A stretch of DNA of 64,000 nt from Staphylococcus saprophyticus subsp. saprophyticus ATCC 15305 = NCTC 7292 (GTDB lineage: Bacteria; Bacillota; Bacilli; Staphylococcales; Staphylococcaceae), in contig NC_007350.1 of assembly GCF_000010125.1 (NCBI RefSeq), positions 1,488,001 through 1,552,000 on the forward strand, written 5' to 3'. The notes beneath the pieces are model-generated. The model made no database searches, was not told the DNA's origin, and saw nothing but the letters and a program-made list of their open reading frames with translations. The position numbers were made by a program, and so were the translations under genes. Positions 18,573 through 29,326 of the stretch are shown here, piece after piece (position 1 is the first letter of the stretch; each line of letters opens with the position of its first letter).

Positions 18573-18618
18573 AAAAAGCATTATCGTATCCTTACTTAAA
18601 CACGGCAATGCTTTTTTT
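18573..18618 (+). terminator. Terminator of the peroxidase gene
   Basis: AAAAAGCATT and AATGCTTTTT form a stem with a 20-base loop, ending in a T7 tract. Confidence 0.75.
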
Positions 18619-18622
18619 ATAC

Positions 18623-18666
18623 AAAAAACCAAGGTTGAAACATTTATTTGTTCCAACCTCGGTTTT
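18623..18666. terminator. Bidirectional terminator, ends hfq transcript
   Basis: AAAACCAAGGTTGAAACA pairs with TGTTCCAACCTCGGTTTT around a short loop. On the minus strand it follows the hfq stop by about 35 bp and is followed by a T-rich tract. Confidence 0.82.
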
Positions 18667-18699
18667 ACTTAAGTATTTTTCATAATTTTTAAATGTAAA

Positions 18700-18924
18700 T
18701 TACCTTTCTTCAGTTGTGGCTGCTTCGTCAATAGTGAAGGTACTTATGGCGTGCTTATAAATAAGGTGTTGTTTTCCTTGAGATAATAAACATACGATGT
18801 ATTTATCGTAATCTTCAATCGTACCTTTCATTTGAAAACCATTCACTAAAAATACAATTATTTTTGTTTGATCAGCCTTAAATTGTCCTAGGAATTTGTC
18901 TTGGATGTTTTCTGTTGTATTCAT
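18700..18924 (-). CDS. hfq: RNA chaperone Hfq
   Basis: The Sm-like hexameric protein binds small RNAs and A-rich RNAs; in staphylococci its role is modest. Sm1 is visible as VFLVNGFQMKGTIEDYD and Sm2 as the YKHAIST motif, where the KH pair forms the proximal RNA site. ATG 18924 follows AAAGGAG and gives 74 residues, near the usual 77; the frame extends further upstream within miaA but that start is unlikely. It begins one base after the miaA stop, forming the conserved miaA-hfq pair. Confidence 0.95.
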   Translation of the reverse strand: MNTTENIQDKFLGQFKADQTKIIVFLVNGFQMKGTIEDYDKYIVCLLSQGKQHLIYKHAISTFTIDEAATTEER

Positions 18925-18925
18925 T

Positions 18926-19882
18926 TTATGTTCTCCTTTTCTGTATTTGGACTGAAACTTCATCTAACATTAGTGAAAGTGACATTTTCTCTCTATCTAA
19001 CCACAAGACGTCTAATTTGTTCTTAAACCAAGTCATTTGTCGTTTAGCATAATTTCTAGAATGTTGCTTTAATTTATTAGTTGCCTCATCTAGACTGATT
19101 TGTCCGTTAATAACGGGTACAATCTCTTTATAGCCAATGGCTTGCATACTTTGACTTGTTTCATAACCATTTTCAACGAGCTGTTTCACTTCACTTAATA
19201 ATCCACGTTCCAACATTATATCAACACGTGTATTAATTCTTTGATATAATATGTCACGCGACATTTCTATCCCTAATAATAATGTATCATAATTTTCTGT
19301 AAATTGTTGTACTTTCTTACGTGAACTCAAAAGTTTTTTTGTTTTTAAATAATATTGTATAGCACGTCTAACTCTTTTTCGATTATTGGGATGAATATCT
19401 TGCGCAGAAATTTCATCAAACGATGCCAAATACTGATGTAATTCATCATTTGATAGTTGATCAAGTTCCGCTAGCTGCGTTTCTACACTTTCGCTATGCG
19501 CTTCTGAAATAGTTTCATCTTCGAAGGCATAATCATAAATAAGTGATTGTATGTATAAACCTGTGCCACCTACAATGATTGGCACACGGCCTCTATGAGT
19601 AATTTCTTTGATTAATTTTTGTGCTCTGTTTTTGAATTCATAAGCCGAAAAAGGTTCATCGGGTTCTAATATGTCTATCATTTGATGTGGTATGCCAGAC
19701 ATCTCATCAAGTGTTATTTTTGCTGTGCCGATGTCCATATTTTTATAAACTTGCATTGAATCTCCACTGATAATTTCGCCGTTATATTTTTTGGCTAATT
19801 CAATACTAAATTCAGTCTTACCTACTGCAGTTGGTCCAACAAGAACAACTATAAAGGGCTTGTCATTTTCCACGTGTATCAT
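18926..19882 (-). CDS. miaA: tRNA dimethylallyltransferase MiaA
   Basis: MiaA transfers a dimethylallyl group to A37 of tRNAs that read UNN codons; MiaB in this window later adds the methylthio group. The P-loop GPTAVGKTEFS is at about residues 16-26, GDSMQVYKNMDIGTAK follows, and the tRNA-binding RKRVRRAIQYY and AKRQMTWFKNK segments are present. The frame has an ATG at 19882 and a GTG at 19873; the second has better spacing from AAAGAGAG. Length is normal. Confidence 0.95.
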   Translation of the reverse strand: MIHVENDKPFIVVLVGPTAVGKTEFSIELAKKYNGEIISGDSMQVYKNMDIGTAKITLDEMSGIPHQMIDILEPDEPFSAYEFKNRAQKLIKEITHRGRVPIIVGGTGLYIQSLIYDYAFEDETISEAHSESVETQLAELDQLSNDELHQYLASFDEISAQDIHPNNRKRVRRAIQYYLKTKKLLSSRKKVQQFTENYDTLLLGIEMSRDILYQRINTRVDIMLERGLLSEVKQLVENGYETSQSMQAIGYKEIVPVINGQISLDEATNKLKQHSRNYAKRQMTWFKNKLDVLWLDREKMSLSLMLDEVSVQIQKRRT

Positions 19883-19903
19883 CTCTCTTTATTTATTTGC
19901 TAT

Positions 19904-20830
19904 TTACTTTTTCTTTTTTAAAATTTGTTTTTCTATCCATTCATACATATGATGCCATGTTTCAACATAGCCTTTTTCAAAAAGTACTTCATGTCTTTTA
20001 TTTTTATACAGTTGTACTGTGATATGTTTAATACCTGCTTTTTTATATAATCTACCCAGTTTCCTAATCCCTTTACCATAGTCTCCTAGAGGATCATCTT
20101 TACCTGAAATTAACAATACAGGAAGATTGGCGTTCATTTGTTTTATATTTTTCATTCGACTTGTTGATACCATTTGTTTCATAACTTGATAAATCAACTG
20201 ATTTGAGACTAAAAATCCTGTATATGGATCTTTTATAAATTGTTCTACTTCATTCGCATCACTAGAGAGCCAGTCACTTGTCGTTTTTTGGTTATTAATA
20301 TTTTTATTAAACGATTTATACATTATTTTGTTTAACCAATCTAATCTACGATGTTTTCCTAACACCAATGTAATTATTTTTAGTAATGTACAAATGGAAA
20401 TGCTCAAAAAGGTTGGGTATTGCGTTGTTCCGGTTAATATCATACCTTGAGCTACATCTGGATATCTTTGAGCGAATATACGTCCCACAATTGATCCCAT
20501 TGAATGTCCTATAATAATATATGGGATATGTTGATAATGTGAACACACCGTTTCAGCAATTTCATATGCATCTTCCGCAACTTGAGACAGGTCATCAATT
20601 TGTCCACGTTCATCTTCATTTATATCTTTGCCATGGCCCCGATGATTATGTCGTAACACATCATAACCTTGTTGATTTAATGATTCCACAAGCTGATCAT
20701 ATCGATCCATATGCTCTGCCATTCCATGAAGTATATGCACGACACCGATAGTTGTTTTTTTAGCTTTATTCAATTTAACTTCTATCATTGTGCCATCTGC
20801 AACTGTAATTTTAAATTCATTTTTACTCAT
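19904..20830 (-). CDS. Alpha/beta hydrolase, monoacylglycerol lipase/lysophospholipase family
   Basis: The 308-residue serine hydrolase has the nucleophile elbow GHSMGS near residue 105, the oxyanion-associated HGMAEH at about 36 and HRGHGKD, with Asp in SGKDDPLG and the final His in NKRHEVLFE completing the triad. No signal peptide is visible, so it acts inside the cell on lipid esters. ATG 20830 follows GGGAGG by eight bases; the longer frame to 20890 is unsupported. It is upstream of miaA on the same strand, as in other staphylococci. Confidence 0.88.
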   Translation of the reverse strand: MSKNEFKITVADGTMIEVKLNKAKKTTIGVVHILHGMAEHMDRYDQLVESLNQQGYDVLRHNHRGHGKDINEDERGQIDDLSQVAEDAYEIAETVCSHYQHIPYIIIGHSMGSIVGRIFAQRYPDVAQGMILTGTTQYPTFLSISICTLLKIITLVLGKHRRLDWLNKIMYKSFNKNINNQKTTSDWLSSDANEVEQFIKDPYTGFLVSNQLIYQVMKQMVSTSRMKNIKQMNANLPVLLISGKDDPLGDYGKGIRKLGRLYKKAGIKHITVQLYKNKRHEVLFEKGYVETWHHMYEWIEKQILKKKK

Positions 20831-20998
20831 GTTATAGGCCTCCCATACTTTACGACTTATATTTTTGTATATTATACAATATACCTTCAAATGAGCATGT
20901 TATCAAATAGTACGCAATCAGCTCAGTATGTACAAACATTGTTTTAATAAAAGTATTTTCAAATTTTAATCATGCTTTAAATTACCATTTTTGGTTAA

Positions 20999-21034
20999 AA
21001 AAACAGCTGCCAACCTCGCAAAGTTAGCAGCTAT
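20999..21034 (-). terminator. Terminator of glpD
   Basis: On the minus strand AGCTGCTAAC pairs with GGTTGGCAGCT around TTTGCGA, followed by a T7 tract about 38 bp after the glpD stop. Confidence 0.88.
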
Positions 21035-21071
21035 TTCTATTTAAATTATATTATTGAAAAAGTACTTTAAA

Positions 21072-22745
21072 TTATTCTTTTACTGCTGGTTGATGATTAC
21101 CAGTTTGTGCTTCATCAATTGCAATTTGTAATTCTTTTGTATAAGCTTCTTTTTCAATATTTGTGTATCCTAATAAGCCAGCCATGACATCAATAACTTG
21201 TTCTTTATAATTTAAGACGTCATCAATTTTGAAGTATAGTTTACCTGTACGACGAATAAAGAAGTCTGTTGGACGATATACCATTTCGTTTTGGATTGAA
21301 TAAACTAATTCAGTATAAATGTCTAAAGGCAAACCAGTTTCTTGATATTGTGCTGTTTGTGCAATCTTGAATAGTTCTTCAGCATTTGAACCGTATTTTG
21401 AAGCAAAGTGACGTGCAGTTGACTCATCAATTTGATAAGATTTTGCTTCTTCAACTTTTTGTTCAATAAACTTATCGAAGTTCGCACTACCACCAACATC
21501 TCCTCCTGAGATAGTTAAGTGTTTCGTCGCACATTTATCAAATTTAAGACCGAATTCTGATTTCAAGCGTTTAGATAGTAAATCCACAATTTCAAGTGCC
21601 ATATGACGATAACCAGTTAATTTACCACCGGCAATTGTTAATAAACCAGATTTACCTTCCCATACTTCATCTTTACGTGAAATTTCAGATGGATCTTTAC
21701 CTTCTTCTAAGATTAACGGTCTGACACCTGCCCATGAAGATTCAATATCTTCATCAGCTACATTTACATCTGGGAACATGTAATTAATAGCATCGATGAG
21801 ATAGTCTCTATCTTCTTGGTTAGCTAATGGTGAAGTTTTATTGTTGTCATAGAACGTATCAGTCGTACCAACATATGCTTTACCTTCACGAGGAATAGCG
21901 AAAATCATACGTCCATCTTTTTCAGTATCGAAATAAACTGCTTGACCTAATGGGAATTTAGATTGATCAATAACAATGTGAACACCTTTTGTTAAACGTA
22001 ATTGTTTATTGTTACGTGCATAGTCTCCACTGCGAACTTCATCTACCCATGGGCCACTTGCATTAATGACTTTTTTAGCTTTGATTGGATACGTTTCATT
22101 ACTGATTTGATCTTCAACTTGTATACCGTTGACTTTTTCATTTGAATCATAAGTGAAATGTACTGATTTTGTATGATTAATAACTTTCGCACCTTTTTCT
22201 TCTGCACGTTTCATAACTTCAATAGTTAGACGCGCATCATCTGTACGATATTCAACATAAGAACCGCCACCTTTTAGACCAGCTTTTTTAACTAATGGTT
22301 CTTTTTCTAATGTTTCTTTAGCATTTAACATTGTTTTACGTTCAGCTTTCTTAACACCTGCTAATCTATCATACATTGCTAATCCAATAGAAGTAGTGAA
22401 TTTGCCCATTGAACCGCCTTTATGCATTGGTAAAAGCATACGTTCTGGTGTAGTAACATGCGGTCCATTTTCATAAACAATCGCACGTTCACGACCAGTT
22501 TCAGCTACCACTCCAACTTGAAGTTGTTTTAAGTAACGTAACCCACCATGTACCAATTTCGTAGAACGTGAGCTTGTTCCTTGTGCAAAGTCTTGCATTT
22601 CAACAAGTGCAACTTTCATACCTCTTTCACTTGCATCTAAAGCAATACCAGCACCAGTGATACCTCCGCCAATGATAACGACATCAAATTCTTGATCTTT
22701 TAAATCTTTTTTTATTTGTTCTCTTTTCAACGTTGATAAACTCAT
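21072..22745 (-). CDS. glpD: Aerobic glycerol-3-phosphate dehydrogenase
   Basis: The 557-residue membrane-associated flavoenzyme oxidises glycerol 3-phosphate to dihydroxyacetone phosphate and passes electrons to menaquinone. The N-terminal FAD motif [21 protein letters not shown] is at about residues 24-44, with [17 protein letters not shown] after it, and a C-terminal GlpD domain. ATG 22745 gives the usual MSLSTLKRE start; a TTG at 22754 is closer to AGGAGG. The leader contains a GlpP-type conditional terminator. It follows glpK with a separate leader, so it forms its own unit. Confidence 0.95.
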   Translation of the reverse strand: MSLSTLKREQIKKDLKDQEFDVVIIGGGITGAGIALDASERGMKVALVEMQDFAQGTSSRSTKLVHGGLRYLKQLQVGVVAETGRERAIVYENGPHVTTPERMLLPMHKGGSMGKFTTSIGLAMYDRLAGVKKAERKTMLNAKETLEKEPLVKKAGLKGGGSYVEYRTDDARLTIEVMKRAEEKGAKVINHTKSVHFTYDSNEKVNGIQVEDQISNETYPIKAKKVINASGPWVDEVRSGDYARNNKQLRLTKGVHIVIDQSKFPLGQAVYFDTEKDGRMIFAIPREGKAYVGTTDTFYDNNKTSPLANQEDRDYLIDAINYMFPDVNVADEDIESSWAGVRPLILEEGKDPSEISRKDEVWEGKSGLLTIAGGKLTGYRHMALEIVDLLSKRLKSEFGLKFDKCATKHLTISGGDVGGSANFDKFIEQKVEEAKSYQIDESTARHFASKYGSNAEELFKIAQTAQYQETGLPLDIYTELVYSIQNEMVYRPTDFFIRRTGKLYFKIDDVLNYKEQVIDVMAGLLGYTNIEKEAYTKELQIAIDEAQTGNHQPAVKE

Positions 22746-22770
22746 AATAAACAAGCGCCTCCTAAAGTAT

Positions 22771-22825
22771 TAAAAAAAGAGAGATTCATCCCATACATAT
22801 ATAATTGTACGAATTGAATCTCTCA
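22771..22825 (-). promoter_or_regulatory. glpD leader terminator, likely GlpP antitermination target
   Basis: GAGAGATTCA and TGAATCTCTC are perfect arms about 35 bases apart, followed on the minus strand by T7 and then the AGGAGG of glpD. In Firmicutes GlpP with glycerol 3-phosphate prevents termination at exactly this position. The same GAGATT/AATCTC arms occur in the glpF leader. Confidence 0.8.
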
Positions 22826-22891
22826 TTTCTCATCTCGATATTATTAACTTACCCGTATTGTAGCATATATAACAATATTAAGTCTAATTTT

Positions 22892-24499
<1,608 letters not shown>

Positions 24500-24527
24500 C
24501 TAAATCAAAAATTGTTATAATATAAAG

Positions 24528-24555
24528 CCTGCTTATAGTTTAACTTATAAACAGG
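24528..24555 (-). terminator. Weak hairpin between glpF and glpK
   Basis: CCTGTTTATAAG and CTATAAGCAGG form a stem followed by CTTTATATT. It might reduce read-through from glpF into glpK or protect the glpF 3' end. Confidence 0.5.
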
Positions 24556-24571
24556 ACTGTTTAAAACTTAA

Positions 24572-25390
24572 TCAATATACAGATTCGATACCTTTTGCAC
24601 TTTTAGCTTTATTTAACACTATACCAAGCGCAATAGTAACAATTAGTAATACAATCGCTACAACTGACATTGTATCAAACGCGCCTTTATAGAATAATCT
24701 ATAAATGACTGCACCAATCATTCCTCCAGTAATTGGGCCTAAAACTGGCACAATCGCATAGCTCCAATTAGATTTCCCTTTCCCAGCAATTGGTAATATC
24801 GCATGTGCAATACGAGGTCCTAAATCACGCGCAGGATTAATGGCATAGCCAGTTGGTCCACCTAAACTTAAACCAATCGCTACAATTAAACCGCCAACGA
24901 TTAATGGATTTAATCCATCAGCAATTTTATTCATCCCAATAAATAGTAATCCTAAAGTAAGTGTAGCAGTACCAATGATTTCACTTAAAAAGTTGGCAAA
25001 ATAATTTTTAATTGCTGGTGCTGTAGAGAATACACCTAATTTTGCGCCTTGATCTTCTGTTTGTTTCCAATGTGCTAAATACATTAACCAAACTAAAACA
25101 CCACCGAAAATACCGCCGAGCATTTGACAAACGATATAGCCTAGTACCATACTCCAACTTAACGCGCCGTCCATAGCAAACGCTAATGTAACTGCGGGAT
25201 TTAAATGCGCTCCGGAAATATTTCCAACCGCATATGCACCCATTGAAACTGCAAGCCCCCAACCTAATGCAATAACAATCCAATCTGCACCGTTACCGGC
25301 ACTTTTTTTCAAATTGACGTTGGCACAAACGCCACCCCCAAATAATACTAGTATTGCTGTTCCCAAAAATTCAGCAAAATACACACTCAT
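24572..25390 (-). CDS. glpF: Glycerol uptake facilitator
   Basis: The 272-residue aquaglyceroporin passes glycerol across the membrane. Six hydrophobic helices and both NPA half-helix motifs are visible: HLNPAVTLAF near residue 65 and INPARDLGPRI near 187, with Asp after the second motif as in glycerol-conducting members. It begins with MSVYFAEFLGTAILVLFG. A leader terminator and a cre-overlapped promoter lie upstream, so it should respond to glycerol 3-phosphate and carbon repression. Confidence 0.97.
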   Translation of the reverse strand: MSVYFAEFLGTAILVLFGGGVCANVNLKKSAGNGADWIVIALGWGLAVSMGAYAVGNISGAHLNPAVTLAFAMDGALSWSMVLGYIVCQMLGGIFGGVLVWLMYLAHWKQTEDQGAKLGVFSTAPAIKNYFANFLSEIIGTATLTLGLLFIGMNKIADGLNPLIVGGLIVAIGLSLGGPTGYAINPARDLGPRIAHAILPIAGKGKSNWSYAIVPVLGPITGGMIGAVIYRLFYKGAFDTMSVVAIVLLIVTIALGIVLNKAKSAKGIESVY

Positions 25391-25403
25391 AGAGACTCCT
25401 CCT

Positions 25404-25474
25404 AAAAAAAGATAGAGAGATTCCTACAATTATAGCCAGTTGCGAACCACCGGTTTAATTACTGTAGAAATCTC
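25404..25474 (-). promoter_or_regulatory. glpF leader terminator, likely GlpP antitermination target
   Basis: On the minus strand GAGATTTCTACA pairs with TGTAGGAATCTC about 45 bases later, followed by TCTATCTTTTTTT and then the GGAGGAG of glpF. This is the expected place for GlpP control. Confidence 0.8.
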
Positions 25475-25505
25475 CCATCTCTGTTCTATTTATTAACTTG
25501 TATTC

Positions 25506-25535
25506 ATCTTACACCAATTTTGTAAGCGTTGTCAA
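25506..25535 (-). promoter_or_regulatory. glpF promoter
   Basis: A consensus TTGACA (25535-25530) and TAAGAT (25511-25506) are 18 bp apart. The -35 hexamer overlaps the cre site. Confidence 0.8.
25521..25534. promoter_or_regulatory. cre site (CcpA) at glpF promoter
   Basis: TGTAAGCGTTGTCA matches the cre consensus TGWAANCGNTNWCA fully. It covers the -35 region, so CcpA binding would block RNA polymerase. Confidence 0.82.
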
Positions 25536-25561
25536 TCTTTTTGTAAAAATCTTGTCACAAT

Positions 25562-26596
25562 TCAAGTGATATTGACAGCATTTTCCTTGATTTTAAATTG
25601 TTTTTTATTACAATCTATTTTTGCTTGTAAACCATACGGTAGCATGTGCTTAGGCTCATTATGACCAAAAGACATGTTGTATAATACTGGTATATTCGTG
25701 TAATTGTATTGTTTCAATACATCTAATATTTTTTCTTTATAAGCTGTGTAATACACATTATCAAATGGTTTACCTATAATCATTCCATTGCACTGTTTTA
25801 ATGCATCTTGTTGAATTAATTGGACCAACATCGCTTCAAATGCTTGAGGATCTGGTGTATCTTCAGATGTTTCTAAAAATATAATAGCATCTTCAAAATC
25901 TGTCTTATTTGGAAATAAGTCCGTGTTTATTAAACTAGTCAATGTTTCCAAATTCCCACCAATTAAGTGTCCTTGTTGAATACCATATCCTTGAATCAAC
26001 TCATAACCTTGTTGTTGTATCGTTTGTCTAGCAATCATTTTATTTTCTATATGCCACGCTAATCCAAATGGTCTAATATACTTTGCTGGAAGAATCTCAC
26101 CTATTATATTAGTATTAAACCAAAATTTCTCTATATCTCGAACCGTATAATCGTCCATAGCAATATTTTCTGCAAAATCTGTCAGTAATGCAGGCCCATA
26201 AAAACTGACAACACCCATTTTATAAAACATCATATGAACCGTGGTTGAATCAGAATAGCCCGAAAAAATTTTTGGGTGCTCCCGTAGTGCTTCTAGATTC
26301 ACAAATGGCAATATTTTAATAGCATCATCACCACCAATACAGCTGATAATACCCTTTATTGTGGGATCTTTAACGGCATTATTAAAATCTTCAGCCCGCG
26401 CTTCGGGATGTTGGCTAATATAAGTTCTTCCTTTTAAAGCATTTGGCATTACCTTCACATTTAAACCAAATACATATTTCAATCGATTAATACCTTGATA
26501 CGTACGCCATAACATGTCAGTTTCACCAGCTAGTCCTGATGATAAAGAAACAATTGCTACCGTATCGCCACGCTTTAATTGTTTTGGTTTAATCAT
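25562..26596 (-). CDS. S66-family peptidase (LD-carboxypeptidase / MccF-like)
   Basis: The 344-residue protein is of the S66 fold. The nucleophile Ser is in FSGYSDSTTVH near residue 112, SCIGGDDAIKIL lies at about 80, and the GHLIGGNLETL and FLETSEDTPDP segments carry the Glu-His relay area. Members either trim murein tetrapeptides or cleave microcin C-like toxic aminoacyl nucleotides; GYSD and the C-terminal layout lean to the MccF-like side. ATG 26596 lies behind AAGGGGTGAT. It sits between glpP and glpF but is separated from both by a terminator and promoters, so it is not part of glycerol metabolism. Confidence 0.85.
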   Translation of the reverse strand: MIKPKQLKRGDTVAIVSLSSGLAGETDMLWRTYQGINRLKYVFGLNVKVMPNALKGRTYISQHPEARAEDFNNAVKDPTIKGIISCIGGDDAIKILPFVNLEALREHPKIFSGYSDSTTVHMMFYKMGVVSFYGPALLTDFAENIAMDDYTVRDIEKFWFNTNIIGEILPAKYIRPFGLAWHIENKMIARQTIQQQGYELIQGYGIQQGHLIGGNLETLTSLINTDLFPNKTDFEDAIIFLETSEDTPDPQAFEAMLVQLIQQDALKQCNGMIIGKPFDNVYYTAYKEKILDVLKQYNYTNIPVLYNMSFGHNEPKHMLPYGLQAKIDCNKKQFKIKENAVNIT

Positions 26597-26677
26597 CAAA
26601 TCACCCCTTAACACAATCTAATAAAATTCCACTAATCATAACATATATATTGAATCCTTTAACAATATCAGAAAAAA

Positions 26678-26752
26678 AGGCTAGCGCTAACAGAGTATCG
26701 CTAATATCTTTGTCAAATAGCAATATTATCTCTGTGTTTGGCTAGCCTAGCT
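26678..26752 (-). terminator. Long terminator after glpP
   Basis: On the minus strand GGCTAGCC...ACAGAG pairs with CTCTGT...GCTAGCC with an inner stem, ending in a T7 tract. It closes the mutS-mutL-glpP unit about 50 bp after glpP. Confidence 0.85.
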
Positions 26753-26801
26753 TTTATCTTAAATTTGGTTTAAATAGAATTGATATTTTTCTTCATGATG
26801 G

Positions 26802-27335
26802 TTACCATAAATGGCGATCACTTGTCGTTATATATTTAGCACCATTTTTAACTGCGATATCAACTTCTTCTACCGTATTGATTAATCCACCTGCAATTAC
26901 AGACGTGTTCGTTTCCTCGTTGATAATTTGTATTGCTTTAGTTGCAACTCCCGGTAATACTTCAACATAGTCTGGTTCTACACGTTTGATTAATTCAATA
27001 CTTCTACGTAATGCATGACTATCTAATACAAAAACACGGAACACAGTCGTCGTATTCAATGCTTTGGCTTTGTTGATCACTTTAGTCTTAGTAGAGACAA
27101 TACCTTTAGGATGATAATTTTGAATAATATATTCACAGGCAAATTCATCGTGACTCATGCCCTTAATTAAATCAATATGCATATATGTTTCAATGTGATG
27201 CTTATTTAATAAATCCATTATACTTTTAATATGACCAATATGTGTATCGAGCAATACGCATTCTTTATAATCTGTTTGCGTCATTTTTTCTAAATCTTTC
27301 ATTGATCTAATTGCTGGTAAAATATATGGTTTCAT
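26802..27335 (-). CDS. glpP: Glycerol-3-phosphate responsive antiterminator GlpP
   Basis: GlpP binds leader RNA of glpF and glpD when glycerol 3-phosphate is present and allows read-through. The 177-residue TIM-barrel-like protein shows VLLDTHIGHI, HIDLIKGM, GIVSTK, DYVEVLPGV and the phosphate site VIAGGLI, all typical. It starts 11 bp after mutL on the same strand, a common staphylococcal arrangement. Its likely targets, the leaders at 22771-22825 and 25404-25474, are in this window. Confidence 0.95.
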   Translation of the reverse strand: MKPYILPAIRSMKDLEKMTQTDYKECVLLDTHIGHIKSIMDLLNKHHIETYMHIDLIKGMSHDEFACEYIIQNYHPKGIVSTKTKVINKAKALNTTTVFRVFVLDSHALRRSIELIKRVEPDYVEVLPGVATKAIQIINEETNTSVIAGGLINTVEEVDIAVKNGAKYITTSDRHLW

Positions 27336-27346
27336 CCACTTACCTC

Positions 27347-29314
27347 CTAGATAGTTCTTTTGAACAATCTTTCTAATTCGTAGTTTGAGAAATTAATAAT
27401 AATTGGTCTACCATGTGGACAAGTAAAAGGATCTTCAGTTTCTCTCAATTGGTTGACTAGATCTGCCATTTCATTATTTTTTAAATAGTGATTTGCTTTA
27501 ATTGATTTTTTGCAACTCATCATTATGGCAGCGTCTTCTCGAATTTTTTTTACATTTACTTTCTTATGCTCTAAAACATATTCAATCATATCTTTTATAA
27601 TTTCTTCTGCTTCAGCTGTGGGAAACCAAACCGGATAACTATCTACAATATAGTCATTACCCCCAAATGGTTCGAGATGAACGCCTACTTTATCTAACTC
27701 TTCTTTGTGCTGATTAATAATCATTAATTCATCAGTTGAAAAGTGGAAAGTTAACGGAATTAACAAATTTTGAATTTCATTCGTCACTTCACCAATTTTC
27801 TCTCTAAAATATTCATATTTGATACGTTCTTGTGCCGCATGTTGATCAATCATATACATACCATTTTCATTTTGAGCGATAATGTATGTGCCATGAACTT
27901 GTCCGACCACTTCCATATAAGGCACACGACGTGAAGGGTCTTTACTGACACTTCCTTTAATATCAGAATCTGAGTGATTGCTTATATCTGAATCAAAATC
28001 AGCTTCATTTATAAATTCAGATTGATTTTCATTTTCTAAATCATATAAAACAGATTTTTGCGTTTGGGTATAGTCATCATCACTATTAGGCGATGTAGAA
28101 ACTGATGTGTTGTTTTCCTCTTTCAGTATATAATCTGTAGGTTCGTAATGAGTTTGACTGGAATGATATGCTTTGTCGTCATTCTTTTCATCTTCCTCAT
28201 GGCTATTTACAGGTTGTGAATGATTCTCTTGTTGTTGTTTCTTTTCAAAATCTAATTTCTGTTGCTCAAATTGATCCAACACTTTATTCTTTTTGGTAAT
28301 TTTATCCATATCATTTTGCGGAATTAAAATACGATCTTTAAAAGCTTCACGTATTTTTTCAACTATTAAATTAAATAATTGATCCTCTTTGGACAGTCTT
28401 ACTTCTAATTTAGTCGGATGAACGTTGACATCAACTAGAATTGGATCCATCTCAATATTGATATAGCATATTGGGTAACGACCTATCATGAGCAAGGTGT
28501 GATAACCTTCTAAAATGGCTTTATTTAACAAGAAATTTTTAATATATCTCCCATTGATAAAAATCGATATATAATGTTTGTTACTACGTGAATGTTCTGG
28601 TTTTGCAACAAAACCTTCTAAATGGTAATCGCTCGTGTCACCAGAAATATGCACTAAATCTTTTGCCACTTTCATACCATAAATTTCTGACATTACTTCA
28701 TTTGTACGGCCCGAACCATTTGTTTTCATAATCGTTTTGCCATCTGATATTAATGAAATACGAATATCTGGATGACTCATTGCCATACGATTAACAATAT
28801 CTGTAATTTTGCCTAATTCCGTATACAAACTCTTAATATATTTCAAACGCGCTGGCGTATTATAGAATAACGATTCTACTAAGATATCTGTACCACGTTT
28901 CGCTTTAGCAGGTTTTTGATCTAATATTTCACCATTTTCCACATAGATCTGTTGTCCTTCTTCATTATCTGTACATGTACTTAATGTAACCTTTGCTACT
29001 GAAGAGATACTTGCTAAAGCTTCACCTCGGAAACCGAGTGTACGTATATGGAATAAGTCATCATCTGCATCCAATTTACTCGTAGCATGTCTGTGGAAGA
29101 CGAGGCCTAAATCGTCTATGTGGATACCTGTGCCATTATCCACAACTCGTATAGATGCTACGCCGGATTGTTCAACTTCTATATTGATTTCAGTCGCTTG
29201 GGCATCAATCGCATTTTCTAACAATTCCTTCACTACTGATCCAGGTCGTTCTACAACTTCGCCAGCAGCAATTTTATTCGCTAAGGATGTCTGTAGTTCT
29301 TTAATTTTACCCAT
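27347..29314 (-). CDS. mutL: DNA mismatch repair protein MutL
   Basis: MutL links mismatch recognition by MutS to strand incision. The GHKL ATPase is visible in [19 protein letters not shown] and DNGTGI, and RGEALASI. The C-terminal endonuclease motif [12 protein letters not shown] and the zinc-related CPHGRP are both present, so this is a nicking MutL as in bacteria without MutH. An acidic, poorly conserved linker covers about residues 330-450. It starts 12 bp after mutS. Confidence 0.97.
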   Translation of the reverse strand: MGKIKELQTSLANKIAAGEVVERPGSVVKELLENAIDAQATEINIEVEQSGVASIRVVDNGTGIHIDDLGLVFHRHATSKLDADDDLFHIRTLGFRGEALASISSVAKVTLSTCTDNEEGQQIYVENGEILDQKPAKAKRGTDILVESLFYNTPARLKYIKSLYTELGKITDIVNRMAMSHPDIRISLISDGKTIMKTNGSGRTNEVMSEIYGMKVAKDLVHISGDTSDYHLEGFVAKPEHSRSNKHYISIFINGRYIKNFLLNKAILEGYHTLLMIGRYPICYINIEMDPILVDVNVHPTKLEVRLSKEDQLFNLIVEKIREAFKDRILIPQNDMDKITKKNKVLDQFEQQKLDFEKKQQQENHSQPVNSHEEDEKNDDKAYHSSQTHYEPTDYILKEENNTSVSTSPNSDDDYTQTQKSVLYDLENENQSEFINEADFDSDISNHSDSDIKGSVSKDPSRRVPYMEVVGQVHGTYIIAQNENGMYMIDQHAAQERIKYEYFREKIGEVTNEIQNLLIPLTFHFSTDELMIINQHKEELDKVGVHLEPFGGNDYIVDSYPVWFPTAEAEEIIKDMIEYVLEHKKVNVKKIREDAAIMMSCKKSIKANHYLKNNEMADLVNQLRETEDPFTCPHGRPIIINFSNYELERLFKRTI

Positions 29315-29326
29315 ATGACTTCACCT

